From the NCBI GenBank assembly GCA_009691315.1, contig SICT01000003.1:1-30716 (forward strand): DNA of 30,716 nt, given 5' to 3'. Every line of letters starts with the position of its first letter. The first letter of the stretch is position 1. The notes beneath the pieces were generated by a model that was given only the letters and a program-made list of their open reading frames with translations, was not told where the DNA came from and did not search any database. This document shows, one piece after another, positions 14,572-21,106 of the stretch. The stretch is from Candidatus Uhrbacteria bacterium (GTDB lineage: Bacteria; Patescibacteriota; Patescibacteriia; 2-12-FULL-60-25). Both the position numbers and the translations under genes were made by a program.

Positions 14572-14998
14572 ATGGTTTATTTACCAACCTTTCACGAAGA
14601 ACGTGCGCTGATCGCTCGCGGCGTGAAGATTGTTGCGAGCGATTCAAAACTTGTCGATCAAACCGCAATTTATTCTCAGTGATGCGTTCAAAATACCCGG
14701 TCTCACTATCCCGATAAAAGCGATCATCTGCGGTGATCGTACGGTCAAATCCATTGCCGCAGCATCGATCGTCGCTAAAGTTTCGCGCGATCAATACATG
14801 ATAAAAATGCACGAACTCTACCCAGAGTACGGTTTCGCCGACCATAAAGGCTATGGCACAAAACAACATCAGCGAGCCCTCAAAAAATTCGGCCCCTCAC
14901 CAATTCATCGGATGAGCTATAGGCCGATAAAAATGTTTATAAAAAAGAGCCCTCAGAATGAGAGCTGTGAGTGGAGGAGGGAGCTTGAAGCAGGTTAG
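14572..14998 (+). pseudogene. rnhB: Ribonuclease HII with internal deletion and frameshift
   Basis: RNase HII removes ribonucleotides from DNA. The ATG at 14572 opens a normal N-terminus (VYLPTFHEERALIARGVKIVA), but this frame stops at TGA 14680-14682. The frame starting near 14630 then encodes a normal C-terminal half: LRAIQNLSIKPQFILSD, GDRTVKSIAAASIVAKVSRD, YPEYGFADHKGYGTKQH and GPSPIHRMSYRPI. By comparison with family members about 70 residues are missing between them. They include the GIDEAGRG-type catalytic motif. The join lies at about 14630-14640, and the missing length is not a multiple of three. The tail (SPQNESCEWRRELEAG) runs into the neighbouring G+C-rich unit and overlaps its stop. 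The remnant cannot be active as written; an assembly error is possible. Confidence 0.85.
14941..14966 (-). terminator. Terminator of orphan gene 3
   Basis: On the minus strand AGCTCTCA pairs with TGAGGGCT (one G-T pair) around a TTC loop, followed by C and six T. It lies about 30 nt past the stop of the 14995-15285 gene and inside the rnhB remnant. Confidence 0.85.
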
Positions 14999-15285
14999 AC
15001 CTGCCTACGACCCCTCGGGCGGTTGGGGCCCTTGCCCGGAGCGGACGCGTGACGCAGAGACCTTGCTTCGATTGCACACAAGACATCCACGGTCTTGCGT
15101 GAGAGGCCGGCGGGCGGTTCGCCTACCTGGCCCTGAGCGTCGAGGCTGATTCCTTGGGTCATCCGGATGATGTTGGCCTCGTTGGTCGAGCCGACCCCAT
15201 CGAGGTTGTCGGCGATCCGACGCTTGATTGCCTCTTTCCTGGGTGAAAGCGGCTTCCTCTTCATACGATTTCTTCGCGTGGACAT
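14995..15285 (-). CDS. Unknown basic protein, G+C-rich orphan gene 3
   Basis: This encodes 96 residues from the ATG at 15285, which is preceded by AGGAGGAAGTC, a strong ribosome site (AGGAGG at 15296-15291). The N-terminus is very basic (MSTRRNRMKRKPLSPRKEAI). The middle, NLDGVGSTNEANIIRMTQGI, and SRKTVDVLCAIEARSLRHAS suggest helices. The C-terminus is again basic and proline-rich (GKGPNRPRGRRQV). No signal peptide or membrane helix is present. The charge suggests nucleic-acid binding, but no family is recognised. It has its own consensus promoter and terminator and much higher G+C than its neighbours. Its stop overlaps the end of the broken rnhB. Confidence 0.72.
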   Translation of the reverse strand: MSTRRNRMKRKPLSPRKEAIKRRIADNLDGVGSTNEANIIRMTQGISLDAQGQVGEPPAGLSRKTVDVLCAIEARSLRHASAPGKGPNRPRGRRQV

Positions 15286-15324
15286 GACTTCCTCCTGCTT
15301 GAGAGAACAACCGAACTGGAACAG

Positions 15325-15353
15325 ATTAAAAAGGAAAAAAGAACATCTGTCAA
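15325..15353 (-). promoter_or_regulatory. Promoter of orphan gene 3
   Basis: A perfect -35 TTGACA (15353-15348), a 17-nt spacer and the -10 TTTAAT (15330-15325). Transcription should start near 15318, giving a leader of about 33 nt with the AGGAGG site. The -35 overlaps the stop codon of the small gene upstream. Confidence 0.8.
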
Positions 15354-15514
15354 GCCATTGGTTCGTGACGATCGCGATCATCACGCTCCTCTCTTCCTTC
15401 AGGTTCTTCCATGGGCAATTCTAATTCAACGGGTTTGAAAGGTTTGGGCTTTTGTTCTTCACGGAGCTTTTTCAGTCGCTCTTCCCAATCAGGAGGGAGT
15501 TGTTCAGGGTTCAT
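15350..15514 (-). CDS. Small charged protein of unknown function
   Basis: This encodes 54 residues, starting MNPEQLPPDWEERLKKLREE and ending in a run of charged residues (REERDDRDRHEPMA). The N-terminal part reads like a short amphipathic helix, the middle is proline-rich (KPKPFKPVELELPMEEPEG), and there is no membrane segment. Support for a real gene comes from the protein-like composition and from an extended -10 (TGT-TATTAT, 15533-15525) 10 nt before the ATG, the same arrangement as other core genes here. It lies downstream of tRNA-Glu. No function can be assigned. Confidence 0.6.
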   Translation of the reverse strand: MNPEQLPPDWEERLKKLREEQKPKPFKPVELELPMEEPEGREERDDRDRHEPMA

Positions 15515-15560
15515 ATGATGATGAATAATAACAAATGCTCAAATTATGTAAATAGCAAAA

Positions 15561-15590
15561 CCCACTCCTGAAGAGTGAGTTTTGTTTTTA
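15561..15590. terminator. Bidirectional hairpin downstream of tRNA-Glu
   Basis: CACTCC (15563-15568) pairs with AGAGTG (15572-15577), including one G-T pair, around a short TGA loop. On the minus strand, the direction of tRNA-Glu, it is followed by GGTTTTG. On the plus strand it is followed by AGTTTTGTTTTT. Confidence 0.6.
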
Positions 15591-15660
15591 GCCCCAAGGG
15601 GAATCGAACCCCTATTGACGGCTTGAGAAGCCGCTGTCCTAACCATTAGACGATGAGGCC
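15589..15660 (-). tRNA. tRNA-Glu (CTC)
   Basis: The 7-bp acceptor stem GGCCTCA pairs with TGGGGCT (G1-T72 and one other wobble). The D arm is GTCTAATGGTTAGGAC, the anticodon stem GCGGC/GCCGT and the loop TTCTCAA give anticodon CTC, and the T arm is AGGGG-TTCGATT-CCCCT. The discriminator is A, and CCA is not encoded. It starts 15 nt after the murF stop and is probably co-transcribed with it. Confidence 0.95.
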
Positions 15661-15675
15661 ATGCGTGGTCATTTT

Positions 15676-17037
15676 TTAGCTGTATTTTTTCCACGAACTC
15701 TCTTGTCGGCACAAAAGTTCTTTGGCCTTTCTCGGGTCTGCCATCAAATCTTTTACCACACGCTCCATGCGACAACCTCGCGGATCAGTTTTCCCTTCGG
15801 ACGCTTTCACGAGAACCATGTCTCCTGGTTTTAACCATGCACGGAGAAAAAGTCCAGCTTCTGGGGAATCTGTGAAGACACGAATATTTTCCTGAGACAT
15901 TCCATGCACAAGCGCGCCATCACGCATAACGTGCGCGAGTGTACCACAGGCGATCAGCAAGTCAATCTTCTGCTTGGCAACCTCAGCTCCGACCAAACGA
16001 TGCATGGCTTCAGACTGATCACCGAGCTCACGCATCTCTCCCAAACACGCAACTCGTCGCTGAGTTTTCTGTAAAGGCATGTTCCCAAGATCACGAATGG
16101 CAGAGAGCATGCCCGCAGGAGAAGCATTATAAGCATCATCCAAAATAATCGTGCTATTCATACCTGGAATAATACGCGTGCGACCGGGTAAACCTTGGTA
16201 GTGGTCGGCCAGATAATCAATCATGTCTTGAGGATCCCAAGGGAGATCAAGCACGGCAGAAACCGTAAAGGCGGCGGCCAGGGCATAGGCAATCGAGGTG
16301 CCGAATACCCCTGGCAGAAATATTTTTCTGACACGATTAAAACTTTCCAAGGTGATCTCAAGGCCAAGAGGGAAAAATCCGTGTGCAGAAGATTCCATGC
16401 GCAAGTTCGTACTGACGATACGGACGTCCGTTCCGTCGGCTTGGCCAAAAGTGAAAACGCGTTCATGTGTTATATGACGCATGGCAAAAACTTCCTGATC
16501 ATCCGCATTTAAAATAACACTTCCTCCGGGCTGAAGACATTTGATCAGCGTGGATTTTTCTTCTGCCACTGCGGCGATAGATGGATAATTTGCAGCATGA
16601 ACCGGCACAATATCACTCCCTTCGGGCATGACGGCGGTAATGATGACGATATTTGGCGGCGCAATCTCACACAGCTTTCTGAGATCTCCAGGTTTATCCG
16701 CTCCCATTTCAAGGACAGACAGTTCAACTCCCGTTCTCAGCAAACCCACGGAATACATCCATCCAGACAGAAGGGTCCGCATCCAACGAGTCATCGATCG
16801 ACCAGGGGCTGGTAAATGAAAAATCGTCAACGGCAAACCAAGCTCATTATTATAATTTTTTCTGGATACACGAACTTTTAAAAAGGATCGCGCTGGATCT
16901 AATAAAAAACTTAACGCATTTTTTGTGGAGGATTTTCCAACAGAACCGGTGATCGCAACGATGATCGGTTTTTCTCTGGCAATGGTTTTTTTTGCAAAGA
17001 CCCCAAGCCAACGCTCGAACAGAGGAAGTAATTTCAT
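15676..17037 (-). CDS. murF: UDP-MurNAc-tripeptide--D-Ala-D-Ala ligase
   Basis: This 453-residue Mur ligase adds D-Ala-D-Ala to complete the UDP-MurNAc-pentapeptide in the cytoplasm. The P-loop is AITGSVGKSSTKNALSFLL near residue 32. It is followed by the MurF signature RKNYNNELGLPLTIF, then VLEMGADKPGDLRKLCEIA, ILNADDQEVF, LDDAYNASPAGMLSAI and LGEMRELGDQS. The sequence VLVKASEGKTDPRGCRMERVV near the C-terminus fits the usual KGSRxxxME strand in relaxed form. It follows ftsI by 23 nt and precedes tRNA-Glu by 15 nt, forming an ftsI-murF-tRNA unit. Confidence 0.96.
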   Translation of the reverse strand: MKLLPLFERWLGVFAKKTIAREKPIIVAITGSVGKSSTKNALSFLLDPARSFLKVRVSRKNYNNELGLPLTIFHLPAPGRSMTRWMRTLLSGWMYSVGLLRTGVELSVLEMGADKPGDLRKLCEIAPPNIVIITAVMPEGSDIVPVHAANYPSIAAVAEEKSTLIKCLQPGGSVILNADDQEVFAMRHITHERVFTFGQADGTDVRIVSTNLRMESSAHGFFPLGLEITLESFNRVRKIFLPGVFGTSIAYALAAAFTVSAVLDLPWDPQDMIDYLADHYQGLPGRTRIIPGMNSTIILDDAYNASPAGMLSAIRDLGNMPLQKTQRRVACLGEMRELGDQSEAMHRLVGAEVAKQKIDLLIACGTLAHVMRDGALVHGMSQENIRVFTDSPEAGLFLRAWLKPGDMVLVKASEGKTDPRGCRMERVVKDLMADPRKAKELLCRQESSWKKYS

Positions 17038-17060
17038 AGCGTCATAGGATCGTAACGCTC

Positions 17061-18818
17061 CTACAGCTTTGGAGCAACCCCAACCTCTTTTTTGATGGGA
17101 CGATCGGGCGGAATTTGGAAATAACTTAACAAGAATTTAGCTAAATCTCCAAACACCGGTGCGGCGGAGGATTCGGCAAATTTGACGGTCTTTGGATGTT
17201 CAATCTTGACCATCATGGCAAAACGTGGATTATCCGCCGGAGCATAACCAGCAAAGGAACCGATGGTCAGATCCGGCAAATAACCACCCTGAGGCGCAAA
17301 AACCTGTGCCGTACCGGTTTTGCCTGCGACATAATAGCCTGGAACCCCTGCTCGCTTCCCGTGTCCGTGTTCAACCACACTCACGAGCATGCCGGTGATT
17401 AAACGGGAAGTACGCTCACTAATCACCTGACGTACGATCTGCGGTTGAATGATCTCATGGGTTCCGTCAGGGCGTCGAATTTCTTTAACCATAAAAGGAC
17501 GAAATAATTTTCCACCATTGCCTAAGGCGGCATACGCAGCCACCATTTGGATGGGGGTTGCAGTGATCCCTTGGCCGAATGAGCCTGTGGCAGCAAAAAT
17601 TTTTCCTGACTTGGTGAGAGAAGCAATATTCCCTTTCACCTCGGAAGGAAGATCTACGCCTGTTTGATCACCAAAACCAAATCGTGTGACATAGTCACGA
17701 AAAGCCTCTTTGCCGATCAACTGTTGAACAAAAATGGCCCCCGTATTTAAAGATTTTTCCAGCACCTGTGTCATCGTTTGATTTCCATGCGCCTGTTTAT
17801 CTGAATTAAAAATAGAAAAATTTTCTATGCGTAATTCCCCAGGATCCGTATAGGTCAGAAAGGGGGTGACTTTGCCTAAATCCAAACCCGCTGCCATGGT
17901 CATCGCCTTAAAAATAGATCCGGGTTCAAAGGCAGAGAAGGTGGCTGGATTGTTGAGCACACCAATATCAAAAATTTTTCCATAATTGGCCGGATCAAAG
18001 TCCGGAGCTGAACAGAGGGCGAGGATGGCTCCATTTTGTGCATCCATAATCAAAACCGTTCCACTCTCCGCTTCAAAAAGCGCCACCGCTTCTTTAATTT
18101 TTTGACAGGCCTGATATTGAATGGCGCGATCAATGGTTAAAATGAGATCAGAACCATTCTTCGCTTCCTTTAATTCAAGCGCTCCAATGGCAAGACGACG
18201 ACCTGCCGCATCTTTTTCTGCCAACAACGATCCCGCTTCCCCGGCCAACGTTTCCTGATAGAATCCCTCCAAACCATAACGCCCTACGCGTTCATTTTTT
18301 TCATTCAACGAAACAAAACCTAACAATTGTCCACCCATCCCCTGCTCCGGATACATCCGTGCCGGAACTTTATTCATTCCGATCCCCTGAAGATGCTGAC
18401 TCTGCAATTGTTGAACAGCCTCGAGTGAAGCATCTTTTGTCAGTAACACATAGGCACTTGATGTCACAGAAAATTTTCGCGTGAGCTCCTCTTCCGATAC
18501 AAGTAAAATCGCTGCTACGCTCGTCGCCATTTTGGCTGGCTCTTTCATCTCACGGGGAACCGCATACACCTGCCAGGCGTCACGATCCTTCGCGATCGGA
18601 TAAAGCGTTCCATGGAGATGATCACGGATATAAATGGTTCCACGTTTTGGCACAAGCGATGCCTGCACCTCATGCGCATCCGCCGCCAACACGTGATAGG
18701 TGTGATATTGAAGGATCTGTAACTGAAAAAAACGGCCGGCTAAAATAAAGGCACACAAAACAAAAACACCGGCAATCAAAGTGAGCCGGACATAATACGG
18801 CGGATTTCGATGATGCAT
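17061..18818 (-). CDS. ftsI: Class B penicillin-binding protein (FtsI/PBP2 type)
   Basis: This transpeptidase crosslinks septal or lateral peptidoglycan on the outer face of the membrane. One N-terminal helix (LTLIAGVFVLCAFILAGRFF) is followed by the pedestal domain (KRGTIYIRD). The transpeptidase domain has SxxK in EPGSIFKAMT (near residue 300), SLN at about 356 and KTGT at about 500. ITATPIQMVAAYAALGNGG is also diagnostic. The product is 585 residues from the ATG at 18818. An ATG at 18830 lies within the predicted -10 box and is unlikely to be used. FtsI is preferred over MrdA because of the partner murF and the overall shape. Confidence 0.95.
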   Translation of the reverse strand: MHHRNPPYYVRLTLIAGVFVLCAFILAGRFFQLQILQYHTYHVLAADAHEVQASLVPKRGTIYIRDHLHGTLYPIAKDRDAWQVYAVPREMKEPAKMATSVAAILLVSEEELTRKFSVTSSAYVLLTKDASLEAVQQLQSQHLQGIGMNKVPARMYPEQGMGGQLLGFVSLNEKNERVGRYGLEGFYQETLAGEAGSLLAEKDAAGRRLAIGALELKEAKNGSDLILTIDRAIQYQACQKIKEAVALFEAESGTVLIMDAQNGAILALCSAPDFDPANYGKIFDIGVLNNPATFSAFEPGSIFKAMTMAAGLDLGKVTPFLTYTDPGELRIENFSIFNSDKQAHGNQTMTQVLEKSLNTGAIFVQQLIGKEAFRDYVTRFGFGDQTGVDLPSEVKGNIASLTKSGKIFAATGSFGQGITATPIQMVAAYAALGNGGKLFRPFMVKEIRRPDGTHEIIQPQIVRQVISERTSRLITGMLVSVVEHGHGKRAGVPGYYVAGKTGTAQVFAPQGGYLPDLTIGSFAGYAPADNPRFAMMVKIEHPKTVKFAESSAAPVFGDLAKFLLSYFQIPPDRPIKKEVGVAPKL

Positions 18819-18825
18819 CTTAACG

Positions 18826-18855
18826 ATCATAGCAAATTCGATTCAGAGCTTCCAA
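18826..18855 (-). promoter_or_regulatory. ftsI-murF promoter
   Basis: An extended -10, TGC-TATGAT (18834-18826), with a weak -35 TTGGAA (18855-18850) at 18-nt spacing. Transcription would start near 18819, one base before the ATG at 18818. Confidence 0.6.
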
Positions 18856-18870
18856 TACGGCGCAAGGATG

Positions 18871-18879
18871 TGTTATGAT
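18871..18879 (+). promoter_or_regulatory. Promoter of the 18892-20660 gene pair
   Basis: The extended -10 TGT-TATGAT (18871-18879) lies 12 nt before the ATG at 18892. No good -35 is visible. The -10 is the same type as that of divergent ftsI. Confidence 0.5.
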
Positions 18880-18891
18880 TATTTTGAGACT

Positions 18892-19326
18892 ATGCAAATT
18901 GAATTTTTTGGACTCAACGCTTCTCGTGAGGAATTACGGGAAATGCATCGATCACTGCTTTCACGTTTTATTATTGAAAATGTCTTGCGCCAGGAACAGG
19001 GACTCGAGCCTGTGGATCGATCTTCTTTGATCGAACGGCTAGAAAAATTACTTGGGTTCAATGAGGAGCATGTCCACGTTTTATTTCATCAGGTTGAGGA
19101 GGAACTGTGGGCTTACAGTTGGTATAGTTATACAGACGAGTGGGCCTGGTTTCGTGCCAAACAAGATGTGGAACATTATTTAGGAAAGGAGCTCACGAGG
19201 ACAAAAAATGAAATGTTGGAACGTTTGACCGAAGAAAAATACCAAACACAATTCGAAACGTACGTAGCGGAAGTAGACATGCAAAAACAAAAAAAAATCT
19301 CTAAAAAACAAAAACAAAAAAAATGA
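18892..19326 (+). CDS. Unknown acidic helical protein with lysine tail
   Basis: This encodes 144 residues from the ATG at 18892; an earlier ATG at 18868 would begin upstream of the predicted transcription start. The body is acidic and helical (NASREELREMHRSLLSRFII, LIERLEKLLGFNEEHVHVLF) and has an aromatic cluster, EELWAYSWYSYTDEWAWF. The C-terminus is almost pure lysine/glutamine (KQKKISKKQKQKK), encoded by an A-rich tract at 19280-19322. I know no family. Its stop overlaps the start of the glycosyltransferase-like gene by 4 nt (ATGA), so the two are translationally coupled and probably act together. The A-rich tail is also a plausible site for slippage. Confidence 0.75.
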   Translation: MQIEFFGLNASREELREMHRSLLSRFIIENVLRQEQGLEPVDRSSLIERLEKLLGFNEEHVHVLFHQVEEELWAYSWYSYTDEWAWFRAKQDVEHYLGKELTRTKNEMLERLTEEKYQTQFETYVAEVDMQKQKKISKKQKQKK

Positions 19327-20660
19327 AGCATTTATCTCGCAAAAAAGCTTGGATCGTTTCTGTAAATCTTGGCTATGGCCATGAACGAGCGGCGTTTGGC
19401 TTAGCTGACTTGGCCGAAGGGAAAATCATCACTGCCAATCATTATCCTGGCATCCCTCAGCAAGAGAAAGCCCTGTGGCTCCGTAGTCAAAAACTCTATG
19501 AAACGATTTCACGTCTTCAGCCATTGCCGTTGATTGGCAAAGCTCTTTTCGGGGTCATGGATCATTTTCAAGAAATTGACCCTTTTTATCCGCGCCGTGA
19601 CCTCCGAAAACCAAATCTGCAGTTGCATGAAATACAGCACTTGGTTGAGCGTCGCGGCCTCGGTAAACACTTGATCGAAACCTTGTCAAAAAAAGATATT
19701 CCCTTTATCTCCACCTTTTTCCTTCCTGCCTTTTCGGCAGAATACCATGGCTATCCGGGTGATATTTATATCGTTATCTGCGATGCAGATATCAGCCGTA
19801 CCTGGGCACCGATCGATCCAAAGAAAAGTCGGATTAAATATTTCGCCCCAAATGGCCGTGTGGTCGAGCGCTTAAAACTCTATGGTGTACCAGAAGAACG
19901 CATTTTTTTAACCGGTTTTCCTCTTCCCAAACTACTCATTGATGGACCGGAAGCCACAACCCTTAAACAGGACTTGGCCGCTCGTATTCGCAATCTCGAT
20001 CCGCAGAATATTTTTACACAAAAATATATTGCAACGTTGCAGCACGAGCTGGGTGCAGCGTTCACCAAGCCAGGCAAGACCCACCCACTCACCTTAACGT
20101 TTAGTGTAGGCGGAGCCGGAGCTCAACGCCAATTAGGTCTGGATCTTCTGCAAAGTCTTCGCAAAAAAATCTTACAGAAAAAAATCCGCCTGAATCTTGA
20201 AGCCGGAACACGAAAACTCATCGCAGATCAATTTATAAAATCCGCCAAGGATCTTGGATTAAAATCTCTTCTCGGTTCGTGGATCAATGTTCATTATTAT
20301 GAAGATCGACCCACCTATTTCAAAACTTTCGCTAAAACTCTTCGTACCACCGATATTCTGTGGACCAAACCAAGTGAGCTGTCTTTTTATACCGGCGCCG
20401 GTTTACCAATCATTATCGCTCCTCCTATTGGTTCGCAAGAAAAATTCAATCAAGTGTGGCTTGAAATGGTCAATGGTGGTCTGCGCCAGGAAGATCCTCG
20501 CTACACCGATGAATGGCTCTTTGATTGGGTGAACTCCGGCGGTTTAGCACGCTTCGCCTGGAGCGGATATATTGAAGCCCCAACACACGGCGCCTATCGC
20601 ATCGAAAGTATTCTGACCGGCCAGGAAGTTCCCCTCTCAAAACTCCCCTTGATCGTCTAA
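19323..20660 (+). CDS. GT28/MGDG-synthase-like glycosyltransferase
   Basis: This 445-residue protein has a two-domain GT-B look. The N-terminal domain begins AWIVSVNLGYGHERAAFGLADL, matching the GxGHxxAA loop of MurG and diacylglycerol glucosyl- or galactosyltransferases. The C-terminal domain contains LTFSVGGAGAQRQLGLDLL, the strand-loop that usually contacts UDP. It also has the donor-site region TKPSELSFYTGAGLPIIIAPPIGSQEKFN, given here in parts as TKPSELSFYTGAGLP and APPIGSQEKFN. No signal peptide is present. A lipid or cell-envelope acceptor is likely, but donor and acceptor cannot be read from sequence. The start overlaps the upstream unknown gene, suggesting a paired function. It ends in a 4-nt overlap with a convergent gene. 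Confidence 0.75.
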   Translation: MKHLSRKKAWIVSVNLGYGHERAAFGLADLAEGKIITANHYPGIPQQEKALWLRSQKLYETISRLQPLPLIGKALFGVMDHFQEIDPFYPRRDLRKPNLQLHEIQHLVERRGLGKHLIETLSKKDIPFISTFFLPAFSAEYHGYPGDIYIVICDADISRTWAPIDPKKSRIKYFAPNGRVVERLKLYGVPEERIFLTGFPLPKLLIDGPEATTLKQDLAARIRNLDPQNIFTQKYIATLQHELGAAFTKPGKTHPLTLTFSVGGAGAQRQLGLDLLQSLRKKILQKKIRLNLEAGTRKLIADQFIKSAKDLGLKSLLGSWINVHYYEDRPTYFKTFAKTLRTTDILWTKPSELSFYTGAGLPIIIAPPIGSQEKFNQVWLEMVNGGLRQEDPRYTDEWLFDWVNSGGLARFAWSGYIEAPTHGAYRIESILTGQEVPLSKLPLIV

Positions 20661-20914
20661 GGTTGAGTGGTATTTATTTGAATGATTTGTTCGTCCTGAG
20701 ACGTCGGTGCATTCACGTGCAAAAAATCTGTTTTCGCAGGATTTTTTTTATTAAAAATAAGAATCGTTGCGACAATGAGCACGTACAATAAAAGAAAACA
20801 GCCAATCATGAGAGCGAATATTTTTTCATCCTCAACAATCTCCGATCCTAATTCCAAAATCAGAATAGCAACCACGAGGACAATTCCAGATAAGATATAG
20901 ACCCACAGAGGCAT
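20657..20914 (-). CDS. Small two-helix membrane protein of unknown function
   Basis: This encodes 85 residues from the ATG at 20914 (MPLWVYILSGIVLVVAILIL). A second helix follows after a short acidic loop (SEIVEDEKIFALMIGCFLLLYVLIVATILIF). The C-terminal tail (KKNPAKTDFLHVNAPTSQDE and on) is soluble. The start was chosen because an extended -10 (TGC-TATGAT, 20933-20925) leaves a leader of only about 4 nt. Upstream in-frame methionines fall in that box. It is monocistronic, downstream of tRNA-Val and convergent with the glycosyltransferase-like gene. No family is recognised. Confidence 0.65.
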   Translation of the reverse strand: MPLWVYILSGIVLVVAILILELGSEIVEDEKIFALMIGCFLLLYVLIVATILIFNKKNPAKTDFLHVNAPTSQDEQIIQINTTQP

Positions 20915-20924
20915 AACAGGAACC

Positions 20925-20933
20925 ATCATAGCA
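20925..20933 (-). promoter_or_regulatory. Extended -10 abutting the tRNA-Val terminator
   Basis: TGC-TATGAT on the minus strand (20933-20925), 10 nt before the ATG at 20914. Its TG overlaps the last T of the upstream terminator's T-run. Confidence 0.55.
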
Positions 20934-20960
20934 AAATCCGTGCAGGATGGCACGGATTTT
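20933..20960 (-). terminator. Terminator of tRNA-Val
   Basis: A perfect 11-bp stem, AAAATCCGTGC (20933-20943) with GCACGGATTTT (20950-20960), around a 6-nt loop. The T-run is the end of the stem itself. It starts 2 nt after the encoded CCA of tRNA-Val. Confidence 0.88.
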
Positions 20961-20962
20961 GA

Positions 20963-21039
20963 TGGTGGACGTTGGAGGAATCGAACCTCCGACCTTTCGA
21001 ATGTGAATCGAACGCTCTAACCAGCTGAGCTAAACGTCC
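20963..21039 (-). tRNA. tRNA-Val (CAC)
   Basis: The acceptor GGACGTT pairs with AACGTCC, followed by discriminator A and encoded CCA. The D arm is GCTC-AGCTGGTTA-GAGC, the anticodon stem TTCGA/TCGAA with loop TTCACAT gives CAC, and the T arm is GGAGG-TTCGATT-CCTCC. A good promoter lies just upstream. Confidence 0.96.
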
Positions 21040-21057
21040 CGGCTGTTTTGTCGGGCA

Positions 21058-21086
21058 AGTATAGTAAAAGTTTCTTGAACTGACAA
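21058..21086 (-). promoter_or_regulatory. tRNA-Val promoter
   Basis: The -35 TTGTCA is at 21086-21081, then a 17-nt spacer and the -10 TATACT at 21063-21058. Transcription would begin about 12 nt before the tRNA. It overlaps the promoter region of divergent prmC. Confidence 0.75.
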
Positions 21087-21106
21087 GCTCTGCTACAGTG
21101 TCTGCC

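Noticed and set aside
14572..14998. Programmed frameshift in rnhB
   Set aside because: About 70 residues including the catalytic motif are missing between the two frames, so no frameshift could restore the enzyme.
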